Of a stretch of 64,000 nucleotides of DNA, positions 55,100 to 64,000 are shown in pieces (within the stretch, counting starts at the first letter, position 1; each line of letters begins with the position of its first letter). This DNA comes from Larix kaempferi (lineage: Eukaryota > Streptophyta > Pinopsida > Pinales > Pinaceae): the NCBI GenBank assembly GCA_027924585.1, contig BSBM01000076.1, positions 3,858,501 through 3,922,500 of the forward strand. Direction: 5' to 3'. The notes below the pieces were generated by a model. The model was given only the letters and a program-made list of their open reading frames with translations, was not told the DNA's origin and searched no databases. Made by a program: the position numbers and the translations under genes.

Positions 55100-56290
55100 C
55101 ATTTATCATTGTTATAGTTCTAGTTAATCTTGTGATGAAGATCGATTCCAATATATTTGTATGAAGTCACTTCTTCCAAGTTATTTTTTGTCATACATGA
55201 AGTTAGCATAAATGATCTTTTGTGATTTGATTATCATAATTTTTGTTTTGCTAGTGTTATTAATGATACCTATACTAGAGAAAAAATATTGAAACTTTTT
55301 AGTTGCTTGCCAATATCATAGGGACTCTTTTCCATGGGAAAAATATCATTAACGTAAAGAAGGATGAATATGACTATACCATCCAAATTTTTTCCGATAC
55401 AACTTGTGTCTTCCAAACAATCCTTTAGCTTGTCAATGTATATACCAAAAATGGTAGGGGATATGGGACAATCTTTCTTGAATCCTATATTACAATTAAT
55501 TTCTTCTGACTAGCCCTCTAATTTCCTAAACTTTGTAATAACCTTCTCATACAACCCTATCTCAACAACTCTCAACTTGAAAGGGACTTTTAGCTATTTT
55601 AATCTATTCCAAAGTTTAGTTCTGGGAACAGTTTCAAAATATTTTCTAAAGTCAACAAAGAAACACAAATATTGGTTTTATTATTATGAAACTCCTTAAC
55701 AATGGTCCAAAGCATAACAAGGTTGTCCAAAGTTGAATGGTATCTACTAAATACTTCCTAGCCTCTGTCTCTTTTTCTATGATTTTACAGCGATATGTTG
55801 TTCTTCTTTTCCAAAATAATTCCATATAACTTGGCTAGAAGAGGGCTAATAATAATGTTCGTATAATTATATAGATTAATTTTATCTCTATTTTAAAAAT
55901 AGGAACAATGAGGCTTTCTACCGAGGGTTTAGGGAATCCCTACTTCATTGCTAAATTGAAGAGCTTGTGGATGTGATGGATGAGGATAGACCCACCAATT
56001 TTTAATATTTCTACTTGGTATCCTTCAATATCCTTAGCTTTCTCTTTTGTGAGTCACTTAATCCCAAACTCTATTTCTTCTACAAAGAGAAGGATTCTTC
56101 CTATGTAGAAAAGGTTTGAATTACATCCATGACATAAGGGGATTCATAAAAGCTTTTAAGGTGGGAATTCTAGTCCCTCAAGGGAATCATATTGTTCTCT
56201 TTAGTTTTATGACTTAGATTTTCCCTCTATAATTTCTTAAGATCTATCTTAGAGAGGTGCAAAAAATTCTCCTACTTTTTATTTATAGAG
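55100..56290 (-). pseudogene. LINE reverse transcriptase (second LINE)
   Basis: DCPISPTIFGIYIDKLKDCL (usual QGCPLSPTLFxxYID), LDGIVIFILLYVNDIFPMEK (usual LLYADDI; the first Asp of the active site is Asn) and SPYDIGKQLKSF. Upstream around 55600-56000, the KVPFKLRVVEI and KFRKLEG words suggest the fingers region. Multiple frame changes. Confidence 0.8.
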
Positions 56291-56295
56291 TAACT

Positions 56296-57430
56296 TTATT
56301 TCCTTTTAATTAAGGCTTTGTACCTATGTATCTTGTTTGATTTTAAGGACTTGTTAGAAGCATCCCTAATGTATTTTCTAGCATTCTTGAACTCTTTATC
56401 ATACCAAGGTTTGGTCATTCTATTTTCCCTTTGACACAACACCATGATACATAACGTGTTAATGGAATTAGAGAGGGTTGTGGTAAAATTGTGATAGAGG
56501 TATTCAATATTTTCCATATTTAATAGTATATTTAATTCCTTGTAAAAATCCCTTAAAATTAGATTACTCTTATTTTTTATTGAATATCAAATACTTTTAG
56601 TTATCATAATTCTTTATTTTGTGGATTATCTGCATGTCAAAGTTTAGAGATAGGGTCAAAGGTCTATGATAAATGTCAGTATCATGGTCATTTAAGATAT
56701 CAAAATTTATTGTTTTTTTGTATATGGGGATATTAGATATAACATAATCTACGACACTATTACTGATCCCATGGATATAAGTCATCTAGTTGGATTTAAA
56801 CCACTTCAGAAGACCATTGCAATTTATTAGACCTTGAGAACTACAAATATTGATTAACTCACTACCAAACAAATTATCAACCAAGTATTCAAAGTTTCTT
56901 TTGTATTTGCTAGCTAACACAAGGTATTCATATAGCCACATAGGATTAAGGTTGGAATCCTCAATTGAGACAATTGCTTCATTAGTTTCTCTTTTAGCAT
57001 TAAAGTCTCCTCGCAAGAGGAAACTGCCTTCATTTATTAGGCTATAAATATCGCATTCTAAGCCATTGTAAGGACAATTTTTATCTAGATTATGCTTCTT
57101 ATACAAGGTATAATTAATAGGTGAAAAATAACATATTTCTATATAAATCTTCTAGCATTGATATCTGAAATCCCCATATGGAGGTTCCAATTGAAAGGAT
57201 ATTTCTTGTGAAGCCTAATATGAGGAAAAATGTTAATCTTTATGTAACAAGATATGTATCTAATTACTCTATGATATGATATCTTATTCCATACTAACTA
57301 TAAGGAAAATTGTTTTATGTTAAGGACCTTAGATTCTTGATGCTCACAATATCCGATTAGGAATACACTATTAAATTCACTTAGGATCCAACTTAACATG
57401 GGACTTTTTCTCCATGGAATTCTATGACAT
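56296..57430 (-). pseudogene. LINE endonuclease and linker (second LINE)
   Basis: WILSEFNSVFLIGYCEHQES corresponds to the ...xVFLxQE motif (catalytic Glu region, Q-E read as G-Y-C-E). INYTLYKKHNLDKNCPY and GSFLLRGDFNAKRETNEAIV carry the GDFNAR motif. SNSVVDYVISN and NDHDTDIYHRPLTLSLNF fit the final SDHxP motif. The linker PWYDKEFKNARKYIRDA is typical before the reverse transcriptase. Stops split it into several frames. Confidence 0.8.
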
Positions 57431-57655
57431 TTGAAAGAGAGGATCTACAGTGTCCCAGACTCCCAAATTCCTATTTATTGTTAACAATCTTTTTTGTCTC
57501 TATCCCTAAAAATAGCTTTTATATTCCTAATTATTTCCCATTTTCCTTTCTTTCTAACTTATTTTACCTTTTGAATGCCCTTTCTTAATTCAACTTGATC
57601 TTTTGGAATGAGATATTCGTTTATAAATATTCCTATCCCTTTTAGACTTGGAGTT

Positions 57656-58030
57656 CTACTGACTCATTCCATATTTATGGTCATTATAGATTACCTTAAC
57701 ACGAATTAACCTATATTTGTGCTCAATTATTTTGCATAGCTTTTGTGCTTCTATGAGACATGCCATCTCAATTTGTAATTTTTCTTGGAGTTTTTCCTTG
57801 ACTAGCAATATCGTGTCCTCTTTGTTTTCCTCTTTCAAACAAAAAATTATGATGTTCAAGGCTCTTTTGCTACATTAATGTTCTAACTCTATAAGCTTAT
57901 TCATTTCCTCTTTGATGGGTTTGATATCTAATTTACCCTCCAAACTATTTATGTCTGAATTGTTATTTAGTTTTTTTTCAACTCTTTAATATTGTTCTTC
58001 ATATTATGATTTTCTAGAAAATAAGTAGAA
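57656..58030 (-). pseudogene. LINE ORF1, coiled coil plus RRM-like (L1ORF1p type)
   Basis: Coiled-coil part with a slip in an A-run (LENHNMKNNIKELKK, then KLNNNSDINSLEGKLDIKP, IKEEMNKLIELEH), then RALNIIIFCLKEENKEDT, LLVKEKLQEKLQIEMACLIE, and RLIRVKVIY. This matches the animal-type L1 ORF1 pattern: NxxIxGLxExxxED...V...L...I..A.RLG...RPIxVxF. In those elements ORF1p trimerises through the coiled coil and binds element RNA. The 57859 Met is only an internal Met. One TAA lies in the linker. Confidence 0.6.
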
Positions 58031-61000
58031 AGACAAGTTGGGTCTTCCAAACACCTGAGACATGAATAGGGGCCTCAAGTCCTATACGGTCCAATGATTA
58101 GTGAATATCGAAGGGAACATATATAGAGAGAGACTATGCTCACTGCTATCTTCTCTAAGTGTCCCTCCACCTAAAGCGATCACCTTTGGGTAATATGCCT
58201 AATAGAATGGATACTCAGCTACCTTGTTCATGGACATGTTAGATGAGTTACCTGTAGCTTCAGTACGAAGGCAATGATATCAATGATATTTAGTACTGAA
58301 TGGGGAAGGTGCACCACTCAACCATCTGGTTCCATTCTAACCACATACCACCTTGAAAGGATGGGATCAACAACAAATTGGCCTCAACCATTTCTGACAG
58401 TACTATAGGATTTTGGATCCCTGGAAAGTCAACCACTATGTCACAGATGTATAGTGACTAGGGGGAATTGTTTGAATGCCTATCCCCAAATTCCTAACCT
58501 AGATACAAAATTATTTTTGGCCCTCAAGTGAGGAATTTAGTGTGTTTATATTAGGGTTGATTTTTATAAGTGACTTGGTATCTCTTGGTATCTCTTACTT
58601 GGTATATTAACATCGGATTGGATTATATTATTTTATGTTTAATAACAAAAGTGCCACTTTGGAAGAATGAAACCCAATTGGCATGGCTATGGGATAGTTT
58701 TGCTTGATAATTTATATACCTTAGGGATTGATGACTGGACAACATAACCAAGTTTTAACCTACCTTTGACACCAAGTTTGGGCTATGCTTTGCATCTTGC
58801 TCTATAGCTTTGTTTTCATCCCTAAGAATTTTTTTCTCTTCCCAAAAAAATCAGGGAAGTGTTATAAGGTGAGGGGATCGAGTACTCAAAGATGTCCAAG
58901 ACCTCATTTGGATTATCCAATTAGTCAATGATTTGTATCTTGATGATTAATATTTAGATTCATATGTACACATGATTGTAATTGCACTTCTACAATGGAA
59001 CTCTCACAATTTATATTTTTAATGTAACTACTTCATATGTGAGAAAATACACTCTTAATGGTTAGTTATCAATCCCTTCATATCTTCAATTTTGTTTTCC
59101 TTTTCATTAATTTCAACTACCATTTCATATTTTCTAGCTCACCTTTAATCATTGAAAGTGGATACAAAATTTTATTCATAAAGCTTTTGTATTTTTCTTT
59201 GGAGAAGTTCTCAGATCTTGTCAAGATTCTACCACATTCCATTTGAACTTAGCATGATGTAAGGAATTTTCCTCCCCTTTCCTCATAAGCATTTGGCCAT
59301 TAAAAGCCTCTTCCATTACTCTCTTACACTCCATTACCACCTCTTTCGCCATAATTATTTCTTTAGCTACATGATTTGTATATGAAAGGACATTCAAGGT
59401 AGAATTGTCCATTCTTGCAAGTTTTCATTCTTCCTTATGCAAATTAGTATAAAAGTCATTATGTTAATAAGTTTCTACATAATGACATATTTTGTACGGA
59501 CTTTATATTTTTGTAGTGACTGATTATTCTATTGCAGAATCACAATTCGAAATGGTTGTGCGCATCCCAAGACTAGATCATGACTTGCAGGATGTTTGAA
59601 ATCATCACTAGATGGCCACATACCTATCATCCAAGATTTTGAGTCAGTTAGGCCAATATGGAGTGATGTTAAACTTTAGCTCAATGCAGAATACAATGGC
59701 AGAGCACCCGAGTAGAATCACCACCAAATCATCCACGAGGTGTCAACAATATCTATTATGATAATTTCATGCATCACTTTCATGAAAGTATCCATATGTG
59801 GGCTATCAAACTCAGTTCATTTAGCCATGTGTATACTCTATTTGATTTGTAAACAAATGTGACCTTTTTTTAGAAAATATGTTTTAGAGATCCATAGGTT
59901 TTGGATCTAAAGGATACTATTTGAAATGTATAAATATTGTATCATGGGATCCTATAGGGGATGAATATGATATGATATAAAATCACTGTAATGTTATTAT
60001 GTTGATTGGAAGTTAATACAAATTCTGGATGACACACCATCGCATGAGTTGGAACCCGTTTGACATGTATATGGGATAGTACTCAAAGATGTCCAAGCCC
60101 TCAATTTGATTATTCGAGTAGTTGATTATTTCCTATTCATTTGGATAGGGTTACCTTAGACCCAAATATTTCACCTTCATTCCCATGTGTCCATATTTAT
60201 AAATTTTTAAAATATATTTTATTTATTAGTTTATTCCAACCAAAAGGAAAACAAAAAACCTAATACGTAGTCAATAGTACAAATGCACTTTTTTTCTATT
60301 TCTCCAACTCTTGGATTGGGGAAACCACCCATGGTTTTTCAAGTGCATAACTAGTAAGCTGATTTAAATTTCTAAAATATTAAGTCCCTTTTGGTTTTTA
60401 TTGTTGATATATGTCTAATGTAGATATGAATCCTAAAAAACTACTTCTATAATTAGATTTGAAATTCATGCTTGCATTGTGGATCTAGGGGATTAATACT
60501 TAGGTTCACGTTTATTATTGTTAACTATCATAAAAGCTGATTTGTTTACCGACTTTATTCATTAGATTAATTTAGTAATTTGGTTTACACTTCTTATTTC
60601 ATAATTTGATCAAATAACCTAGCATCTTATTGTTTTATTCTTGCATTTACTATTGATTTTATTTGGCGATGTCTCACGATTATTAATGATCAAATGATGA
60701 TACTAGGAATCTAATTGTCACAACTCTTAATCAATTAACCATTCTAATGTCAATTCTCTACCTTGATAATTTGGATAAGTAACTTGTGCATACAACACTT
60801 TTTACTGTGACAATTTTATCTTGGTAGCAATTCATATTTTCCTTCCTCGTGTTATGAGTTGTAATCTCACGTGTTTAATTCCTCTTGTTCTAAGAAATCT
60901 AATGAAAATCTTCTATTTTGGTAAATAACGTGTGGATATGCTTACATTCCTAATGTTATGAGTTGATATAAATACCTTTATTCAAATCCATATGCAATAA

Positions 61001-61920
61001 GCTCTTGTGGTAAATTAACTCATGACCAATTCACATTTCTCATTTATAAGGATTTAGGAGTTGCAGATCTCATATGTGAATTTTTTAATCTTGATCCACA
61101 TGAGCTAAATCTTAAACAATTATTTGTTTCAACTCGAATCACTAGTCAATTCACACTTTTAGTCCCATGTTGATGATGAGTTGGCTCTACACGTGAATGT
61201 TTGGTTCAATCTCATCTATAATAATTATAAATGTAATATTTGGTTTACTAAGCTAATTCCTTGTGATATATTGAGCTTATTAAGCAATTCACACTTTTCC
61301 TATTGCGATAAGTTTATGCATTCACTATACATATGCATGATGTTAATATGTATAAATAAAGTCTTGTTAATAAGATCAATGCTTGACATAAGTAGAACTT
61401 GGAAATGACCTAATAAATCCAAAATGGAGTTCAATATATCTCTGTTGCAAATGTCTTTTGGAAATTTAAATGGGTGCTTTAGAGATTTTCCTAGTTAGAT
61501 AAATTGGCGTTCAATTTTTTCCTATGGGAATCCAAATGACCTATCTATATACCCACCCGTAAAGGTCTATGCTATAATGGTCTCAAAGTTTTCTCTCCAC
61601 TCTCCCGACCACCTCTCGAGAATTCCTCATCCTCTCTAGTATCAATGTTCTTGACAAAAAACTCACTCTGCTCTCAATGCTCTAAACCAAGGTGTATACT
61701 AGGAAGGTCATTATGCTCTTGAATCGGCTGCTCTGGGCACTCTCAACCAAGGCTTATGGTAATGGTAAGTGGTAAAGGTAAATGAAAATTTGTTTTGTGT
61801 TTTGTATTTTTATTTTGTAAATTTATTAAATTTTTATTTATGATGTTATTTCAATTATTTATATTGTTATATTTTAATATGCTAACACATTCTCCCTAAT
61901 ATTCTAACCTAATTTTATAA

Positions 61921-62499
61921 CTAGTCAGAACCATTAACACAAATGTGTGGGTTGTTAAGTGCATGCAGGGTTAGATTTGTGCATAGGTAGTATTTTTTGT
62001 CATTCTCATAGTAGTAACATAAAAGATGTATGTTCCTTAAGAAAGTATTGAATTTTTGGTATAATTTCAAGTGGAAATAGATAATTTGTTTATCATCTTC
62101 CAATAATGCTGACTTGTATAACTTAATTGTATTGGTGTTCACCATGTCATGTGTTCCAAGAATAGCTAGAATATCTAAGAAAACAACACCATATCAAACA
62201 ACTTTGGCCATGGTGTAGGGATCATGTACTTGAATAGGATTCAACTCGTGATGTTGATAATGTTGCTTGAATCCATTAGTGTGCAAATGTAACCATACTT
62301 TGTCATGTAGTGCTTTATATTTGGATTGTGTTTGTAATATAATATCATTGAATTTTTTCATGGACTTGGATATGTGCTCTATAGAAAATTGTGGCATATT
62401 CCTTTTGTTGATGGCACATGGATGGGGTAGAGAAAGAAACAAAAACCTCACACGGTGCAAGATTTTGGAACCTAGCATCATTGAAAAATAGAGTGACAT
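61921..62499 (-). other. Two minus-strand open stretches, unrecognised
   Basis: 62499-62194 reads MSLYFSMMLGSKILHRVRFL and later MKKFNDIILQTQSKYKALHD. 62145-61921 reads MVNTNTIKLYKSALLEDDKQ then IIYFHLKLYQKFNTFLRNIH and LLCYYYENDKKYYLCTNL. Hydrophobic and charged residues alternate in a protein-like way and the two are on the same strand 48 bp apart, so they may be pieces of one decayed protein. No family is recognised. Confidence 0.3.
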
Positions 62500-63314
62500 T
62501 TTATATCATGAAATTTTCTATTGAAGTTATGTTGCAACACATGCAAATACTTGTTCCACCACTAGTTTGATTATGTATATATTCAAAGTTCATGCATTAC
62601 TGTTATAATGGCCACCTCAATCTAACCAATGGAAAAATTAAAGTAAATTATTGGATTTTGTGTGAGTCATTTTGTAGCTTGTGGTTGTTTCTAATTAATA
62701 TCGGTAAACCCTAACCTTTATTAGTCAACATAAGATTGAATTATTAAGAGAAAAGAGGAGAGGTGACAAAGGAGTGGTGATATGGGAAAGGATCCATCCT
62801 AAATAGCTTTAGTTTATCTTAAACATGCCCAATATGAGCATATTGTACAAACATTATGTTTGGCCATGAGATAGATTTTTTTTTGGAAATATTATCAAAC
62901 ACTTTGTGTGCATCCTATATGCTTCCAAATTTGATGTACATGTATCAAATAAATCCCCCAAAATATATTAAAATAAAACCCACCTACAAGTATGGTTCCA
63001 TAGATATCCTTACTATGTTCTAGAGATGCCAAGCTGCACACATTGGGAGGATGACATTGAAAATGCAATGATTGAAAACACGCATGTTACTATGTTGTAT
63101 GACTTATTATATTTATACATATATTGCATAGAAGAATGGGAAACAAACATGATACTATTAAGGAGAAGAGAATAGGATATGTGTTCAATCTAGGGAAGGG
63201 AAGCAAGGATAGTGGATAATTTGAAGAACCATGCAATCCAAATCTTACAATCTGGAAACTCTATAATACGCTTTCCACTCTAGGTGATCAAAATTGATTG
63301 ATTCCATGTGGAAA

Positions 63315-63535
63315 GGGCCAACATTGAAATTTTCGCAAACTTTTCTTGCATCTCATGAAAATAGACCTTATCAGCATAAACCTATACTTTGATGATCTAT
63401 GAGGGTTTTCCAAATAAAAAATAAGCCAAGGGTGGCCTCCCCATGAAAGGACAAAATATTGGGCTCCTAAAAGAATTTTGGGCCAATGTAGAATTCTTTG
63501 CAAATTATGGTTGCATCTCACAAAAATTGATGTAA
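63315..63535 (-). repeat. Imperfect 165 bp-spaced duplication beside the CACTA transposase end
   Basis: GGGCCAACATTGAAATTTTCGC (63315) and GGGCCAATGTAGAATTCTTTGC (63480) start two ~55 bp copies that share TTGCATCTCA(T/C)(G/A)AAAAT. The open frame across it (63563-63288, minus) reflects the duplication and is not known. Confidence 0.5.
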
Positions 63536-63582
63536 TCACTTGAAAAAATACCTCATAGGTCATTTCAAGGCATATATATTCA

Positions 63583-64000
63583 TTAATATTCTAGTTCTTC
63601 ATCATAATATCAATCTAAATCATTAAGATCTGAATCAATGAAAGGATTGGTGATAACAACATATTCTTCTTCAAATTATTCATCTACCACATCTAACTAT
63701 TCATAATATGCCCCGTCTTCAAATCGTTCATCAATGAAATCTACCTGCTCCTGATCTGCATCACTTTCAATGTCTTCTTCAACTTCTTGGTTTGAGATAG
63801 CTACCTGATTCTCTACATCATCTTCCTGATCTTCTTCATTATCAACTTCTTTTGTTACAATATATTTTATAGGCCCTTCTCTTGGATCATACCTAACTAC
63901 ATATTACGTACCTATGACTAAGTCACGACAGATCATAGAGCTGAGAATAACTCACAGTGAAAGAATGAGCAGAGAAGGTAAATTACAATGAAAATTGCAG
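63583..64000 (-). pseudogene. Second CACTA TNP2 transposase end (DUF4216 C-terminus)
   Basis: Minus strand, entering from the right edge. VILSSMICRDLVIGT, a stop, then YVVRYDPREGPIKYIV lines up with the end of DUF4216 in the 877-1590 copy (YVLPSQCEQVYY..., YIFRYDPRGRLVNY). An acidic tail follows, as in that copy (VDNEEDQEDDVENQ, QEVEEDIESDADQEQ, FIDERFEDG), with three internal stops and an end at TAA 63583-63585. The two copies differ enough to be separate insertions. This one faces the opposite direction. Confidence 0.7.

Larger units (their letters stand above)
53350..58030 (-). mobile_element. LINE with coiled-coil/RRM-type ORF1 and RNase H, decayed
   Basis: Minus-strand order: ORF1 with coiled coil and RRM-like end (58030-57656), endonuclease (57430-56597), linker (56517-56296), reverse transcriptase (56290-55100), zinc region (about 54500-54190), then a segment with VCLGIWL (about 54000) and RNase H (about 53730-53350). 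It is a different lineage from the LINE at 46740-53090 because its ORF1 is of L1ORF1p (Transposase_22) type and not DUF4283. Heavily mutated. Confidence 0.8.
58031..63582. other. AT-rich DNA without a recognised gene
   Basis: About 5.5 kb, mostly very AT-rich. Short frames at 59058, 59221 and 61181 are not recognised. Repeated CAATTCACA(C/T)TTT and GTTATGAGTTG words around 60580-61340 hint at an old degenerate repeat. Two minus-strand frames (61921-62499) and a duplication (63315-63535) are listed separately. If the right-edge CACTA element runs leftward, its second gene should lie here, but no SET or PF03004 motif was found. Confidence 0.4.

Noticed and set aside
53705-59518. CACTACAAAAATATA at 53705 and its exact inverse ending at 59518, suggesting a CACTA element of 5.8 kb
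   Set aside because: The left word lies within a continuous LINE RNase H reading, LINE modules run in normal order across the supposed border, and the flanking triplets (TAA, ACT) do not match. Treated as coincidence in AT-rich DNA.

Overview
This 64 kb window looks like repeat-dense nuclear DNA from a large plant genome. Every coding segment that can be recognised belongs to a plant transposon or is a short piece of a host gene. There are CACTA/En-Spm, Copia, Gypsy chromovirus and LINE sequences, and three LTR elements carry a primer-binding site complementary to plant initiator tRNA-Met. The 4.65 kb LTRs and the RNase H-bearing LINEs would suit a gymnosperm-like giant genome, but that is an inference and the species cannot be read from the sequence. 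No intact host gene, rRNA, tRNA or CRISPR array was seen.

Layout. Positions 1-21485 (+) are interpreted as the 3' part of one large CACTA transposon. It holds the DUF4218/DUF4216 end of the TNP2-type transposase (2-1590) and then a multi-exon second gene (5022-12080). That gene begins with a SET-domain-like exon, continues through an array of duplicated short exons, and ends with a Transposase_24-like (PF03004) region. Further right are ~397 bp tandem repeats, short host-gene exons (alpha-galactosidase, P4-ATPase-like), a 688 bp direct duplication around a LINE fragment with a fold-back element, and a terminal block of subterminal repeats ending in CACTACTAC. A non-autonomous LTR element (7803-10960) has split one exon of the second gene.

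Positions 21540-22600 hold a decayed relative of that non-autonomous element. Positions 23103-29531 (-) are a Copia element that has lost gag and integrase. Positions 30419-44596 (-) are a complete but mutated Gypsy chromovirus with giant LTRs. Positions 44597-46420 contain candidate tRNA-derived SINEs. Positions 46740-53090 (-) and 53350-58030 (-) are two LINEs of different lineages: one has a DUF4283/zinc-knuckle ORF1, the other an L1ORF1p-like coiled-coil/RRM ORF1. The first is interrupted by a solo LTR. Positions 58031-63582 hold little that can be identified. At 63583-64000 (-) a second CACTA transposase end enters from the right edge.

How the parts relate. The window is a nest of insertions. 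LTR divergence by eye puts the 7803-10960 element youngest (3 differences in 210 bp), with the Copia element clearly older (roughly 25-30 differences in 639 bp). The LINE and CACTA coding regions carry many stops. The most unusual content is the CACTA second gene with its SET-like exon and exon array, and the poorly characterised non-autonomous LTR family encoding a coiled-coil protein with a conserved C-terminal GW(I/F)DP motif.
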